In this document: positions 34,826 to 44,618 of the stretch, in pieces
Layout of the letters: every line of letters starts with the position of its first letter
Position numbering within the stretch: position 1 is the first letter of the stretch
Origin: Solibacillus sp. FSL K6-1523
GTDB taxonomy: Bacteria > Bacillota > Bacilli > Bacillales_A > Planococcaceae
Direction of reading: 5' to 3'
DNA length: 64,000 nt
NCBI RefSeq assembly: GCF_038005225.1
Contig: NZ_JBBOSU010000001.1
Coordinates: 174,001-238,000, forward strand
Program-made: the position numbers and the translations under genes
The notes under the pieces: model-generated
The model's input: only the letters and a program-made list of their open reading frames with translations
The model's database searches: none
Told to the model about the DNA's origin: nothing

Positions 34826-36823
34826 ATGAAAGTAAAAAGTCTAGGTGCAAAGCTAACATTATCAATTATTATATTATTAACGGTAACATGTGCAATTTTG
34901 GGCGTATCAAGTTATTACAATAGTTACAATGCATTAGAAATTCAAATTCAAGATAACCTGCAATCAAGGGCGGGGGATGTTTCAAATTACATAGAAGAAT
35001 TTTTTAAACGTACGAATACAGAAGTTGAAAGTATTGCAGAACAAGCCGTTATTCAAAATATGAATTTTGATGAGCAATCTATGTACTTAAATAAGCGCCT
35101 TTCTGAAAGTGAGGACTATATCGGTTTTGGTATTGTTGATGCGAATGGGGTAGCGCATTATTTAGACGGCAGTACAGCGGATTTAGCGGATCGTCCGTAT
35201 ATTACGGAAGCTTTTCAAGGGAAAACTGTAATGTCGGATACTATTATTAGCCGTGTAACAAATGAACCCGTTATTATGATCGCAACACCCATTGCGACAA
35301 CAACAGGTGAAGAAGCGTTATTACTAGCGCGAATGGATGGTTACTTTTTATCTTCCGTTTTAGAGGATATCGTCGTTGGTGATACGGGTTACGCCTTTTT
35401 AGTGAACAAAGAAGGCATCATTCAAGCGCATCCTAATGCTGATTATGTAAAAGAACAAAAGAACTTTTTAGCTGAGGCGAAAGAAACTGGAGAAATGACA
35501 GGGGAAGCTTTAGCAATTGAGAGAATGATTAGCCATGAAAAGGGATTTTTTGAATTTGCTCAAACTGACAAGAAAAAACGCTTTTTAGGCTATTATAATT
35601 TGGAAAATAACTGGTCGATGGGTATTTTGGCTGCTGAGCATGAAATGTTTGTTAGTTTAAATCAAATGAAAATTATTTTAACAATTTCTACGTTCAGTGT
35701 ACTATTCATTGGCTTCATATTTGCAGTAGTTGTTTCAAGCCAAATTAGTCGACCAATTCGTGAAGTGGTAAAAGTAAGTGAATTTATTGCACAGGGTGAT
35801 TTTACGCATCAACCATACGAAAGGCATCAAAAACGCCAAGATGAGCTAGGAGTTTTATCGCGTTCGTTAACAAAAGTCGTGGAAAGTATGCGGACAATGA
35901 TTACGAAAGTTCATACGAGTTCCATGAATGTGAGCGAGTCATCTTGTGAGCTGATGGGTGATGTGAATCAAGTGACAACGAATGCTAAACAAATTGTACA
36001 ATCAATTGAAGAAGTACAGCGCAGTTCGAATAGTCAAGCGCAAGTCGCAGAGGAAAGTGCAACGGCGATGGGACAAATGGCGATAGGGATTCAGCAAGTG
36101 GCAGAAGTGGCGAGCACAGTAGCAGAACATACAAATATTATTGAAGATAAAGTTCGTGATGGCTATCAGGCGGTGCATCATTCCATAACGCAAATGAAAG
36201 CCATTCAAGAAGGGACGGAAATCGAGCTAGAAATTATCCATAAATTAAAGCAAGAATCGTTAGAAATTGGTTTAATATCAAAAATGATTACGGATATTTC
36301 AGATCAAACCAATTTACTAGCGCTAAATGCATCCATTGAAGCAGCACGAGCAGGTGAGGCTGGGAAAGGGTTTGCGGTCGTTGCGGGAGAAGTTCGAAAG
36401 CTATCCGAACAAACTGCCAATTCTGCATCTCAAATTAATATTTTAATCGAAAAAGTCCAACGCTATACAGAGAATGTGGTTACCGCTGCGGAATCGGGTG
36501 AAGAAAAAGTGACGCTCGGTATCCAATCCATTCACCAATTGGAGCAACGTTTTGGTGAAATTGTCGCAGTCGTTACGCAAATCGCAACCGAAATAGAAGA
36601 ATTAAGCGGTTCTGCACAACAAATGAGTGCGAATACGGAAGAAGTTTCAGCATCGATGGAAGAAATGTCGGCATCTGTTGCATCGGCAGTAGGGTTTGTC
36701 CGTGATGTAACACAATCTGCAACAGGTCAGCTGAATACAGTGGATGAAATGGCTAAACAAGCCCAGGAACTTTCGACGATGGCACAAGAATTACAAGTAG
36801 CGATTCGCCAGTTTAAATTATAA
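34826..36823 (+). CDS. Methyl-accepting chemotaxis protein, dCache type
   Basis: 665 residues. TM1 is [20 protein letters not shown] (about 9-28). An extracellular sensor of about 250 residues with dCache/PAS-like blocks ([31 protein letters not shown]) follows. TM2 is around 285-305, then comes a HAMP domain, and the signalling coiled coil carries the hairpin tip [19 protein letters not shown] and [18 protein letters not shown]. It senses an extracellular small molecule and signals to CheA/CheW; the ligand is not predictable. GGGAGGG is 8 bases before the ATG. Confidence 0.93.
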   Translation: MKVKSLGAKLTLSIIILLTVTCAILGVSSYYNSYNALEIQIQDNLQSRAGDVSNYIEEFFKRTNTEVESIAEQAVIQNMNFDEQSMYLNKRLSESEDYIGFGIVDANGVAHYLDGSTADLADRPYITEAFQGKTVMSDTIISRVTNEPVIMIATPIATTTGEEALLLARMDGYFLSSVLEDIVVGDTGYAFLVNKEGIIQAHPNADYVKEQKNFLAEAKETGEMTGEALAIERMISHEKGFFEFAQTDKKKRFLGYYNLENNWSMGILAAEHEMFVSLNQMKIILTISTFSVLFIGFIFAVVVSSQISRPIREVVKVSEFIAQGDFTHQPYERHQKRQDELGVLSRSLTKVVESMRTMITKVHTSSMNVSESSCELMGDVNQVTTNAKQIVQSIEEVQRSSNSQAQVAEESATAMGQMAIGIQQVAEVASTVAEHTNIIEDKVRDGYQAVHHSITQMKAIQEGTEIELEIIHKLKQESLEIGLISKMITDISDQTNLLALNASIEAARAGEAGKGFAVVAGEVRKLSEQTANSASQINILIEKVQRYTENVVTAAESGEEKVTLGIQSIHQLEQRFGEIVAVVTQIATEIEELSGSAQQMSANTEEVSASMEEMSASVASAVGFVRDVTQSATGQLNTVDEMAKQAQELSTMAQELQVAIRQFKL

Positions 36824-36829
36824 CGTATG

Positions 36830-36860
36830 GGGCAGTGGTGCATAAACCACTGCCCTTTGC
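36830..36860. terminator. Terminator between the chemoreceptor and alaX genes
   Basis: GGGCAGTGG (36830-36838) pairs with CCACTGCCC (36847-36855) and is followed by TTTG. The convergent gene ends 15 bases further on, so it may serve both. Confidence 0.75.
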
Positions 36861-36874
36861 TTATTTGTGAATAA

Positions 36875-38050
36875 TTAGACGTATATCTTTTTCATTTCAT
36901 CTAACAACTGCCCGGCGGTAAGAACCTTTTCACCACCACCTTGTATGAGGGCATCATTGCCGCCACCTTTTCCGTTAATTAAAGGAAGGATAGCTGAAGA
37001 AATATCTTTCATAGAGTGCGTAATATTCGCACCACGAGAAGCAACGAATTGTAACTTTTCCTCGTTTTCGGCTACTAAAAGGGCGATAGCATCAGGATTT
37101 TCCTGTGTAATAAAACGTGCTAACTTTTGTAGTTGTTGAATGGAGCGGTTTGAAAATACACTTGCGGCAATTGTATCTTTTGCTAGCTCACGTGCTTCAA
37201 AAACGAGCAGTGCATCTTGCGCTTCTCCAAGGGCTTTATCGTTCGCCTTAGCTGTTTGTGCGAAATTTCGTAAAGCATCGGCTGCATTTTCCTCGGGAAC
37301 ACTTAATTGTCGCGCAACTTCGCTTAACACTTGTTTGCGCATCGCTAATTGTTGTAAAACACGTTGCCCACATACAAAATGAATGCGAATTTGCTGCTTC
37401 ATTTTTTCGGTAGCGAGGATTTTTATTAATCCAACTTGTCCCGTAGAAGTCGGATGTGTACCGCCACAACCGTTGTAATCATATTCTGGAATAATAACTA
37501 AACGAATATCTTCATCCACTGTTACTTCTTTTCTTAAATTGTATTCAGCTAACCCTTCTTTATCCACCCATTTTGTTTCGATCGGACGGTTTTCTAAAAT
37601 AATTTCATTGGCGCGGCTTTCTACAGCTGCTAATTGCTCCGCAGTGACATCCGCTGTATTCAAGTCAATTGTGGCTAACTCTGTGCCTAAATGAAAACTC
37701 ACAGTCGCAAAATCAAAAAGCTCCACAAAAGCAGCTGTTAATATATGTTGCCCTGCATGCTGCTGCATATGGTCAAAGCGGCGGGTCCAATTGAGCTTGC
37801 CGTGAACTTCTCCCTTTAATGAAGTAACATCCGCTAATGTATAATGACGAATTTCCTCACCCACTTTTTCGACATCTATTATTTCAATATCATTAATCCA
37901 GCCCGTGTCATGTGGCTGTCCACCACCTGTTGGGTAGAAGGCTGTATTATCGAGTACTACGTAATTACGGTTTTCTTCTGAACCTGTGCGCACAATATTT
38001 GCCCTAAATTCAGAGAGCATTGAATCTTGATAATAGTATAGGTTTTTCAA
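36875..38050 (-). CDS. Alanyl-tRNA editing protein, long AlaX type with DHHA1 domain
   Basis: 391 residues. The N-terminal AlaRS-like second additional domain contains AFYPTGGGQPHDTG. The zinc-site motifs are HAGQH (HxxxH, about residues 98-102) and CGGTHPT (CxxxH, about 190). A C-terminal DHHA1-like part ends in NGKGGGNDALIQGGG. The aminoacylation domain of AlaRS is absent, so it should hydrolyse mischarged Ser- or Gly-tRNA(Ala) in trans. TTG at 38050 lies 9 bases after AAGGAG; the more upstream frame lacks a site. Confidence 0.88.
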   Translation of the reverse strand: MKNLYYYQDSMLSEFRANIVRTGSEENRNYVVLDNTAFYPTGGGQPHDTGWINDIEIIDVEKVGEEIRHYTLADVTSLKGEVHGKLNWTRRFDHMQQHAGQHILTAAFVELFDFATVSFHLGTELATIDLNTADVTAEQLAAVESRANEIILENRPIETKWVDKEGLAEYNLRKEVTVDEDIRLVIIPEYDYNGCGGTHPTSTGQVGLIKILATEKMKQQIRIHFVCGQRVLQQLAMRKQVLSEVARQLSVPEENAADALRNFAQTAKANDKALGEAQDALLVFEARELAKDTIAASVFSNRSIQQLQKLARFITQENPDAIALLVAENEEKLQFVASRGANITHSMKDISSAILPLINGKGGGNDALIQGGGEKVLTAGQLLDEMKKIYV

Positions 38051-38112
38051 ATGTATCAGCTCCTTAAGTTCTAGTTTGGCATATGTAACGAGCGCTGTCA
38101 CTTTGATTTCAT

Positions 38113-38140
38113 TTGACGCATCCGATTTTTTGTTTATGAT
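38113..38140 (+). promoter_or_regulatory. Sigma-A-type promoter of the DUF6509-like gene
   Basis: TTGACG (38113-38118) and TATGAT (38135-38140) are separated by 16 bases, 32 bases before the start codon at 38173. Confidence 0.6.
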
Positions 38141-38172
38141 TAAATAGATAGGCTTTTGAAGGGAGCATGATT

Positions 38173-38472
38173 ATGAATATTACACAATTTTCGATTGAAA
38201 CGATTTTAGACCCAACGAATATTATAGAAGGCAAGCGCTTTGAGCTTTTATTAGATGTGGAAGTTGATGAAGAGGACGAGCTTTATTCAGAAGCAGGCCT
38301 TGAAATCCGTGCCATTATCGGCGTACTGGATGAAAATGTGCGCGTTATCAGCTATTTTATTATTGATAAAAAGGATAATGCTTACTTAGAGTTTGAATTA
38401 GAAGAAGAAGAACAACAAATGATTTTGGATTTTTGTAACGAAGAGTTAAAATCAGAATTAGGATTAGCATAA
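38173..38472 (+). CDS. Small acidic cytosolic protein (DUF6509-like)
   Basis: 99 residues, strongly acidic. It contains FELLLDVEVDEEDELYSEAG and FIIDKKDNAYLEFELEEEEQ. It resembles the DUF6509 proteins of Bacilli, which have no known function. The ATG at 38173 has GGGAG 7 bases upstream; the ATG at 38167 is too close to it. It has its own promoter and terminator and is divergent from alaX. Confidence 0.7.
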   Translation: MNITQFSIETILDPTNIIEGKRFELLLDVEVDEEDELYSEAGLEIRAIIGVLDENVRVISYFIIDKKDNAYLEFELEEEEQQMILDFCNEELKSELGLA

Positions 38473-38473
38473 A

Positions 38474-38507
38474 AAAAGGACCGAGGCATTTTCAGCTCGG
38501 TCCTTTT
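38474..38507. terminator. Bidirectional terminator, DUF6509-like and SLH-CAP genes
   Basis: AAAAGGACCGAG pairs with CTCGGTCCTTTT over a 10-base loop, with flanking A and T runs. It lies between two convergent genes. Confidence 0.9.
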
Positions 38508-38522
38508 CAATTTTTGTAATGC

Positions 38523-39857
38523 TTATTTTGGATATGTAATAAACTTAATAGTGTAGTAGCTACCGGTAATTCCGACACCTGCATATGAGAAATATTTATT
38601 ATTAATATTATCGCGGTGTCCTTGTGAATTTAGTAATCCATTATGCGCTTCGAAAATTGTTGGGTAGTTGTAGCTTAAATTTTCGCCAGCTGTAGTGAAA
38701 TATAAACCTGCATTTTCCATACGGTCGAACGGAGATACACCACTTTGGCTATAGTGATCGAAATAATTGTTTGTATTCATATCCGTACTGTGGTTTTTCG
38801 CCAATTTTGCAACTTTTGGGTCGTATTTTAACGCATGAATCTCATTATTCGCACGCGTTACATTTGTTATCTCGATAAATAAGAATTCCAAGCTTGAATA
38901 TTTGCTTGCGGAAGTATCCCTTTTCATCATTTTAAATTTTTTCGCAGATACCTCATCAGCATTTTCCCAGTAAATTGCATCAATTTTATTGCCATTTAGC
39001 TTGTCTACTAAAATATAAATCAGCTTGCCATTTTTCTTTACTTTTGCCTCGCCTTTATAGGCCTTTCCAACTTCGAAGCCTTCAAGTATAGCGCCCTTTT
39101 TCGTTATATAACCGCCGATTTTATCTTTTCCTGATAACACAGCAAGTTCAAATTCTTTGTAGTTAGAGTTTGTAATATAGTAGCTTAAATTTCCACCCAC
39201 ATCGTAAAGTTTTGACGCGTCTAAACTTTCTAGCGGTGTTGTTGGTTTTGTTGGGGCTACATTACTAGTACCTGATAAAACGCTTGCTGCGAGTGTGCCT
39301 TGATTATTTTGAGACATACGGTATAAAAATGTTACAGCTTGAGAACGAGTTAATGAGTTAGAAGCTCCGAATATTTTTGCAGGATCCGATTCATTCATAT
39401 TTTGTCCTGATGAGATACCTTCAGCCATTAAATATGTAACAGCGCTATTCAAATCAGATGGTTTCCCATGTGCAAATGCGATTAGTTGAGCAAGTGTCCC
39501 GCGATTAATGGACTTCTCTCGAACGGAATAATTATCCGCCCCTTTTACAGGTGCATTATAGTAGTTTAATCGATCATAATAAATGTCCGACCAAACGTGA
39601 CTGTCCGTGCGTTCATTTGGCACAGAAGGGAACTGGAAAAATTCGACGTACATTTTTGCAAATTGTGCTTCAGTGACGGAACTTGCAGGGTTGAATTGTC
39701 CATTGTTACCAGAGGCGATACCATATTTATCAGCCCACTGGATTGCATTATATGATGGGTGCTTAGTACTTACATCAGAGTAACTTGCCGCTTCAGTTAG
39801 TAGTGTGAAACCGTTATAGGTGAAAATGACTATTAGTGATATTGTAATTTTTTTCAA
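38523..39857 (-). CDS. Secreted SLH-domain and CAP-domain protein
   Basis: 444 residues. A signal peptide (to about residue 23, ending LLTEAAS) comes first. SLH repeats about 24-185 are seen as YSDVSTKHPSYNAIQWADK, GIASGNNGQFNPASSVTEAQ and FGASNSLTRSQAVTFLYRM. A CAP-associated region with GGNLSYYITNSNYKEFELAV follows, then a C-terminal CAP (SCP/YkwD) domain with HSTDMNTNNYFDH, GENLSYNYP and GHRDNI. SLH repeats bind pyruvylated wall polymer. The start is TTG with AAAGGGTG upstream. CAP function in bacteria is largely unknown. Confidence 0.87.
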   Translation of the reverse strand: MKKITISLIVIFTYNGFTLLTEAASYSDVSTKHPSYNAIQWADKYGIASGNNGQFNPASSVTEAQFAKMYVEFFQFPSVPNERTDSHVWSDIYYDRLNYYNAPVKGADNYSVREKSINRGTLAQLIAFAHGKPSDLNSAVTYLMAEGISSGQNMNESDPAKIFGASNSLTRSQAVTFLYRMSQNNQGTLAASVLSGTSNVAPTKPTTPLESLDASKLYDVGGNLSYYITNSNYKEFELAVLSGKDKIGGYITKKGAILEGFEVGKAYKGEAKVKKNGKLIYILVDKLNGNKIDAIYWENADEVSAKKFKMMKRDTSASKYSSLEFLFIEITNVTRANNEIHALKYDPKVAKLAKNHSTDMNTNNYFDHYSQSGVSPFDRMENAGLYFTTAGENLSYNYPTIFEAHNGLLNSQGHRDNINNKYFSYAGVGITGSYYTIKFITYPK

Positions 39858-40098
39858 TTAAAGTCACCCTTTTTTACCAGTAGTATACCATTGGATTTGG
39901 TGTTTTTTGATGGTTTTTCAATTTTTATAATAAATGATTCATAATATTCAAGAAGGGGAGTTGATGGTAATAGAAATGTTGGATGCGCGAAAAGGGAATT
40001 TATAATAATGGCTTTCATTTGTAGGTCTATTTTACTGTGTTATTTATTGTGTTTGATAAAAAGAAAGGGAAAATAGCGCATATGGTTTGATAAATCAA

Positions 40099-40132
40099 AA
40101 AACCACCATGAATTGTTCATCATGATGGTTTA
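40099..40132 (-). terminator. Terminator downstream of the ggt gene and repeat copy D
   Basis: AACCACCATGA pairs with TCATGATGGTT with one mismatch. On the minus strand the stem is followed by TTTTTT. It comes directly after repeat copy D in the direction of ggt transcription. Confidence 0.75.
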
Positions 40133-40159
40133 TAGTAGAGCAAAGTCTATAGCTAAGCA

Positions 40160-40351
40160 ATCAATTACGCCTCGGCGTAATTGCGTCCAGATTTTTTCGA
40201 GCTCGCTCGAAAAACTTCCCTTTAAAATCTGTGACATCCGCCGGAGCTTAACTTGATTCAGCCGGGGTTTGAACCCCCACTGAATAAAATTACCTTTTTG
40301 GCATTCATCCCCCACTTATAGAAGTAGGGGACTTCTGCTGAATTAAGTTAA
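40160..40351 (-). repeat. Dispersed structured repeat, copy D
   Basis: On the minus strand: TTAACTTAATTCAG, then the CCCC(T)ACTT/AAGTGGGG hairpin, AATGCC-AAAAA-GGTA, ATTCAGTGGGGGTTCAAACC, CTGAATCAAGTTAA, CCGGCGGATGTCACAGATTT, TTTTTCGAGC/GCTCGAAAAA, AATCTGGACGC and the palindrome AATTACGCCGAGGCGTAATT. This is the most complete copy without inserted cassettes and serves as the reference form. It lies 58 bases downstream of the ggt stop. Confidence 0.92.
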
Positions 40352-40409
40352 AAAATAAACAGACACCCAATTCGGTCACGTCTTTTATTTGAAGTTAGCT
40401 CTCTTTCTT

Positions 40410-42011
40410 TTACCACGCAGCAATTTGACCGTCTGTGCGTGATTCTGTTCCGCCGTAGAGGACGCCTGTTTTTTGGTCACGCCAAATAACTTGCCCGCGT
40501 CCGAATAGACCACTGTCATGCGTAATGTGGATATCATGCCCTTTTTGTGCGAGCTCTTGAACTAAATAATTTGGGAAATGAGGCTCCACTTCAATACGTT
40601 TTTCACCCATCCATTGCCAACGCGGCATGTCGAGTGCAGCTTGTGGATTTAAATGGGCATCAATTGTATGTGTGATCACTTGGAATTGTCCTTGTGGTTG
40701 CATATAGCCACCCATTACCCCAAATGGACCAACTGCTTGATTATCTTTCGTTAAGAAACCTGGAATAATCGTATGGTACGTACGTTTCCCAGGCTTTAAG
40801 AAATTCGGGTGATTTTCATCAAGTGAAAAATCATAGCCGCGGTTTTGCAACGAAATTCCTGTATTCGGAATGACAATACCTGAGCCAAAGCCCATGTAGT
40901 TACTTTGAATATAAGACACCATATTTCCTTCTTCATCCGCTGCGGCTAAATAAATAGTACCACCTTTTGGAATATCAAACGGGATTGGATCAAGTGCCGT
41001 ATCTGTTATTTCAGCAAAGCGTTTTTCGCCATATTCCTTTGATAACAGTGTTTCTGTATCCACAGGCATATGGGTACGTTCTGTAACGAATGCTTTTCCG
41101 TCTGTATAGGCAAGCTTCATCGCTTCAATTTGTTGGTGAATACTATTTGCATCTTGCCAATTTGCCTCTCCATGCTGATAAATATTCAGTGCCATTTGTG
41201 CTACAATTCCTTGTCCGTTTGGCGGGATTTCCCATACATCATACCCTTTATAATGAACCGAGATTGGATCCACCCACTCTGGTTCGTAGCTCATTAAATC
41301 CTCTTTAGAAAGGAATCCGTTATATTTTTTCATGAAGGCATCAATTTTGTCTGCTAACTCACCTTTATAAAACGCTGCCCCTTTTGTTTCTGCGATTAAT
41401 CTTAATGTCCCCGCATGCGCAGGGGATTTCCAAACTTCGCCGATTTCAGGTAGACGTCCATCAATCGAAAAAGTCTCAAACCAGCTTGTGAATTCCTCTG
41501 TTGTTAGTTTTTCTTTGTATTGTTTATAGGCATTTTTCCAATTGTGACCGAGCGTAGGCGAAATAGGATAGCCTTCCTCAGCGTAAGAAATAGCGGGTGC
41601 AAGTACTTCTGTTAAAGGTAATTTCCCGAAACGTTCTGAAAGGGCTACCCAAGCAGAAGGGGCACCTGGAACTGTGACAGGAATTACACCATGCATTGGC
41701 ACTTTGTCTAATCCTCTTTCAGTTAAAGCTTCTTTAGAAATTGATTTTGGAGAAGGGCCTGATGCATTTAAGCCATATAACTCATCCTTCATCCAAACAA
41801 GTGCAAAGGCATCGCTCCCAATTCCGTTAGATGTTGGTTCAACAACGGTTAATGTTGCAGCCGTTGCGATCGCAGCATCAACTGCATTTCCCCCTTTTTT
41901 TAAAATGTCTAAGCCAGCTTGTGCTGCAAGTGGCTGAGACGTTGCGACCATTCCGCGAGTGGACATAACTGTATTTCGCTTACTTGCAAACGGATGATGT
42001 AAAAAATTCAT
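40410..42011 (-). CDS. Gamma-glutamyltransferase family protein (YwrD-like)
   Basis: 533 residues, Ntn-hydrolase fold. The self-cleavage/catalytic threonine is in KGGTIYLAAADEEGN (Thr352), which would give a heavy chain of about 351 and a light chain of about 182 residues. NGIGSDAFALVW and GGYMQPQGQFQVI are further family blocks. No signal peptide is present, as in YwrD, so a cytosolic enzyme acting on glutathione-like gamma-glutamyl compounds is likely. The ATG follows AAAGGGGG. It is 89 bases after the Gfo/Idh/MocA gene and may share its transcript. Confidence 0.88.
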   Translation of the reverse strand: MNFLHHPFASKRNTVMSTRGMVATSQPLAAQAGLDILKKGGNAVDAAIATAATLTVVEPTSNGIGSDAFALVWMKDELYGLNASGPSPKSISKEALTERGLDKVPMHGVIPVTVPGAPSAWVALSERFGKLPLTEVLAPAISYAEEGYPISPTLGHNWKNAYKQYKEKLTTEEFTSWFETFSIDGRLPEIGEVWKSPAHAGTLRLIAETKGAAFYKGELADKIDAFMKKYNGFLSKEDLMSYEPEWVDPISVHYKGYDVWEIPPNGQGIVAQMALNIYQHGEANWQDANSIHQQIEAMKLAYTDGKAFVTERTHMPVDTETLLSKEYGEKRFAEITDTALDPIPFDIPKGGTIYLAAADEEGNMVSYIQSNYMGFGSGIVIPNTGISLQNRGYDFSLDENHPNFLKPGKRTYHTIIPGFLTKDNQAVGPFGVMGGYMQPQGQFQVITHTIDAHLNPQAALDMPRWQWMGEKRIEVEPHFPNYLVQELAQKGHDIHITHDSGLFGRGQVIWRDQKTGVLYGGTESRTDGQIAAW

Positions 42012-42100
42012 TTCAAATTTCCCCCTTTGTTACATTTGAAAATAGTGTATTTTTATATGGAACCGTAAAAAACGGGTACCTATTAATTAATTGAAGCGTA

Positions 42101-43048
42101 TTATGATCTTTCTAAAAACAATGTATCAATCCAACGCTGTACTTTGAGCCCTTCTTCAAACGTGACAAGGAAGACATCTTCAGTATGAAGCGCTTCATGA
42201 CATGCTTGAAGTAATGTTTTGGGGGTAACAGTCGGAATCACTTCTTGCTCTGCCTCATACGGCGCACTTATGAATACTTGTGACCAGTTGCGAAGTGTGA
42301 CGACTTTTTTTGTACCAAAAATTTTGAACTCAATCCGCTCCTCTTGACCAATTGTTGATAATCCATTAATGACTACTGGAATACCACTCGTTGTTTTCGC
42401 AAGCGCGGTAACCCCTGTTTCGCATAACGTAACATCTTCTGGGTACGTCGTTTCGTGTGCAATAATCGACAAATCACCAAATAAATGATGTGTTAACTGG
42501 AAATAATGCGGGAAGATTTCGCGAATAAAGCCACCTTGCTCACGCGAAGCAATCCATGGATTTTGTTGCCATTTACGCGGCCACTCTGGGAAATACGTAT
42601 GTAGTTCAATGCGTGTAATAGCGCCCATTGCCTCTTCTTTTATCTCCTGCTTTAACTGATGAACAGCTGGACTGTACATGAGTGGGAAGTGCATCGCTGT
42701 TTTTACATTCGCGTGCTGCGCTACTTGAACCATCAACTTTCCATCTGTTGCATCGTGTGCTAACGGTTTTTCCGATAAAATATGTAAGCCATGTTTCGCA
42801 ATTTCCTGTGCGAGCGATGCGTGACTGACAGGTGGTGTACCGATATATACCCAGTCAGGTTTGAGCTGAAGTAGTTCTTGTAAATTAGCTACAGTCGGAA
42901 CGTTATATTTTGCTGCAAGTTCTTCAAGGCGCCTTTTATTTTCATCGTAAATCGCTGTGATTTCTAAGTTTGGATTGTCGAGTGCTTGATTGATGATGCG
43001 TTCACCGACAACCCCTGTTCCGATGATTGCAATCGAAGTTTTGGTCAT
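42101..43048 (-). CDS. Gfo/Idh/MocA-family oxidoreductase
   Basis: 315 residues. An N-terminal Rossmann domain has IAIIGTGVVGERI (residues 6-18), YIGTPPVSH and the family's HILSEKPLAHDATDG with the EKP lysine. A C-terminal alpha/beta domain follows. It should oxidise or reduce a sugar-like or polyol substrate with NAD(P). The specific substrate is not evident and no sugar genes adjoin. The ATG has AAAGGAG about 11 bases upstream. It sits upstream of ggt in the same direction. Confidence 0.85.
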   Translation of the reverse strand: MTKTSIAIIGTGVVGERIINQALDNPNLEITAIYDENKRRLEELAAKYNVPTVANLQELLQLKPDWVYIGTPPVSHASLAQEIAKHGLHILSEKPLAHDATDGKLMVQVAQHANVKTAMHFPLMYSPAVHQLKQEIKEEAMGAITRIELHTYFPEWPRKWQQNPWIASREQGGFIREIFPHYFQLTHHLFGDLSIIAHETTYPEDVTLCETGVTALAKTTSGIPVVINGLSTIGQEERIEFKIFGTKKVVTLRNWSQVFISAPYEAEQEVIPTVTPKTLLQACHEALHTEDVFLVTFEEGLKVQRWIDTLFLERS

Positions 43049-43387
43049 ATGTATATAGGCTCCTTTAAAAGTTTGAGTTTTCTGATATTTAGTTTAGCAT
43101 ATTTTGGGTGTTTGGACAGGGGGAATTTTAAAATTGCGGAATCAAGTGTGCTCGCAAGCTTGTTTTTAGTGGAGAAACTACGTAGAAAATCCCTAGGCGC
43201 TAAAATGTACCTAGGGATCTCTAAAGATTAATATTTATCATTATCCGACAGGAGACTCCCACTTCAAGGAATGTGTAGGGTGTAGCCCAATGAGTAAGTG
43301 GGAGATGAATGTCGGTAGGCGGTAGCCTAAATCCGATTGCGAACATACATTCCATTTGGTAGAATGAAAGAAATGGAGGTGAACCGA

Positions 43388-44543
43388 TTGTTGACTTATA
43401 AAGCGTATAAATTCCGTCTCTATCCGACAAAAGAGCAGACGACATTAATCAATAAAACGATTGGCTGTTGTCGCTATATTTTCAACTATTGTCTAGCGGA
43501 GTGGCAAGCTACATACATAGAAACGGGTAAAGGCTTGTCGTATGGAAAATGCTCCGCGATGCTGCCAACATTAAAAAAACAAGAGGAAACGAGCTGGTTA
43601 AAAGAAGTAGATAGCATTGCCCTTCAAACAACAGTACGACATTTAGCGGATAGCTATGACCGTTTTTTCAAACAACAAAACGAAGCACCGCGTTTTAAAT
43701 CGAAGAAAAACCCCACACAAAGCTATACGACAAAAATGACGAATGATAATATAAAAATAATCAAAGGCCGCATCCAACTCCCGAAACTAGGTCATGTGAA
43801 ATTCGCAAAATCCAAAGAAATTACAGGGAAAATCATGAGCGTAACCATTAGAAGAAGCCCCACAGGTAAGTATTTCATCGCACTTTTAGCTGAAACGGAC
43901 GTCCAAGCCTACCCAAAAACAATGAAAAATGTCGGCATTGATGTTGGTCTCAAAGAATTCGCGAAATTATCTGATGGTACAACCTACGCCAACCCGCAGT
44001 TTTTCCGTAAGCTAGAGGCAAAATTAGTAGAAGAACAACGCATTTTAGCCTGTAAAAAAGAGGGGGCAATCAAACGAAACTGTCCATTAGATGAAGCGAA
44101 AAACTATCAAAAACAGCGCATAAAAGTAGCAAAAATTCATGAGAAAATCCGCAATGTACGGCATGATTACTTACACAAAATATCCACTGAAGTTGTCAAA
44201 AACCACGACATCATCGGAATTGAAGATTTGCGTGTCAGTAAGATGCAAAAAAATCCCCAACTTGCCAAAGCCATTAGTGAGCTGGTCAGAATTCGCGCAT
44301 ATGCTCGAGTACAAAGCACAATGGCACGGCAAACAGGTGATTCGAGTAGGTAAAACATTTGCCTCCAGCCAGCTTTGTTCACATTGTGGCTATCAACATA
44401 AAGACGTAAAGAATCTCGCTATCCGAACATGGACGTGTCCAAAATGTCTTACAGAACATGACCGAGATCTCAACGCAAGCATCAATATTCTCCAAGAAGC
44501 ATTAAGGCTTCAAACCGTAGGGACTACGGGGCTAGCTCGGTGA
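43388..44543 (+). pseudogene. tnpB: RNA-guided nuclease TnpB, frameshifted
   Basis: TTG at 43388 follows GGAGGTG. The first frame has YKFRLYPTKEQ, NVGIDVGLKEFAKLSDG with the first RuvC aspartate, and [13 protein letters not shown] with the glutamate, and then runs into a stop at 44353. The rest is in another frame: [14 protein letters not shown], a zinc ribbon [13 protein letters not shown], and [10 protein letters not shown] with the last RuvC aspartate. The shift is at about 44278-44284, where AISE should lead into a VSWSEF-like block. A full-length protein cannot be made without recoding. It is chromosomal TnpB, the Cas12-like family. Confidence 0.85.
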
Positions 44544-44618
44544 ATTCTCCATCTAATAGAGATTTCAGCCAAGAATCTCCCTCCTCTAAGCGATAGCGTA
44601 GGTGGGAGTAGTTCAAGG
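44544..44618 (+). ncRNA. Probable omega RNA (reRNA) 3' end of the tnpB element
   Basis: TnpB guide RNA is normally encoded at the 3' end of tnpB and extends past the right end. Here the sequence after the stop contains the hairpin CTCCC..TAAGCGATAGCG..GGGAG (44577-44608) and ends at about TTCAAGG. The guide would then be read from the flank beginning TTTACTTAATTG. It is assigned by analogy; no transcript evidence is available. Confidence 0.5.

Noticed and set aside
38523-39857. CAP-domain protein as a eukaryote-like venom allergen homologue of special note
   Set aside because: CAP domains with SLH or CAP-associated regions are common in Bacilli; the protein fits that ordinary pattern.
43388-44543. 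Programmed frameshift producing full-length TnpB
   Set aside because: No slippery heptamer or stimulating structure is visible at 44278-44284, and the comparison with usual TnpB spacing suggests missing bases. A mutation is the simpler reading.
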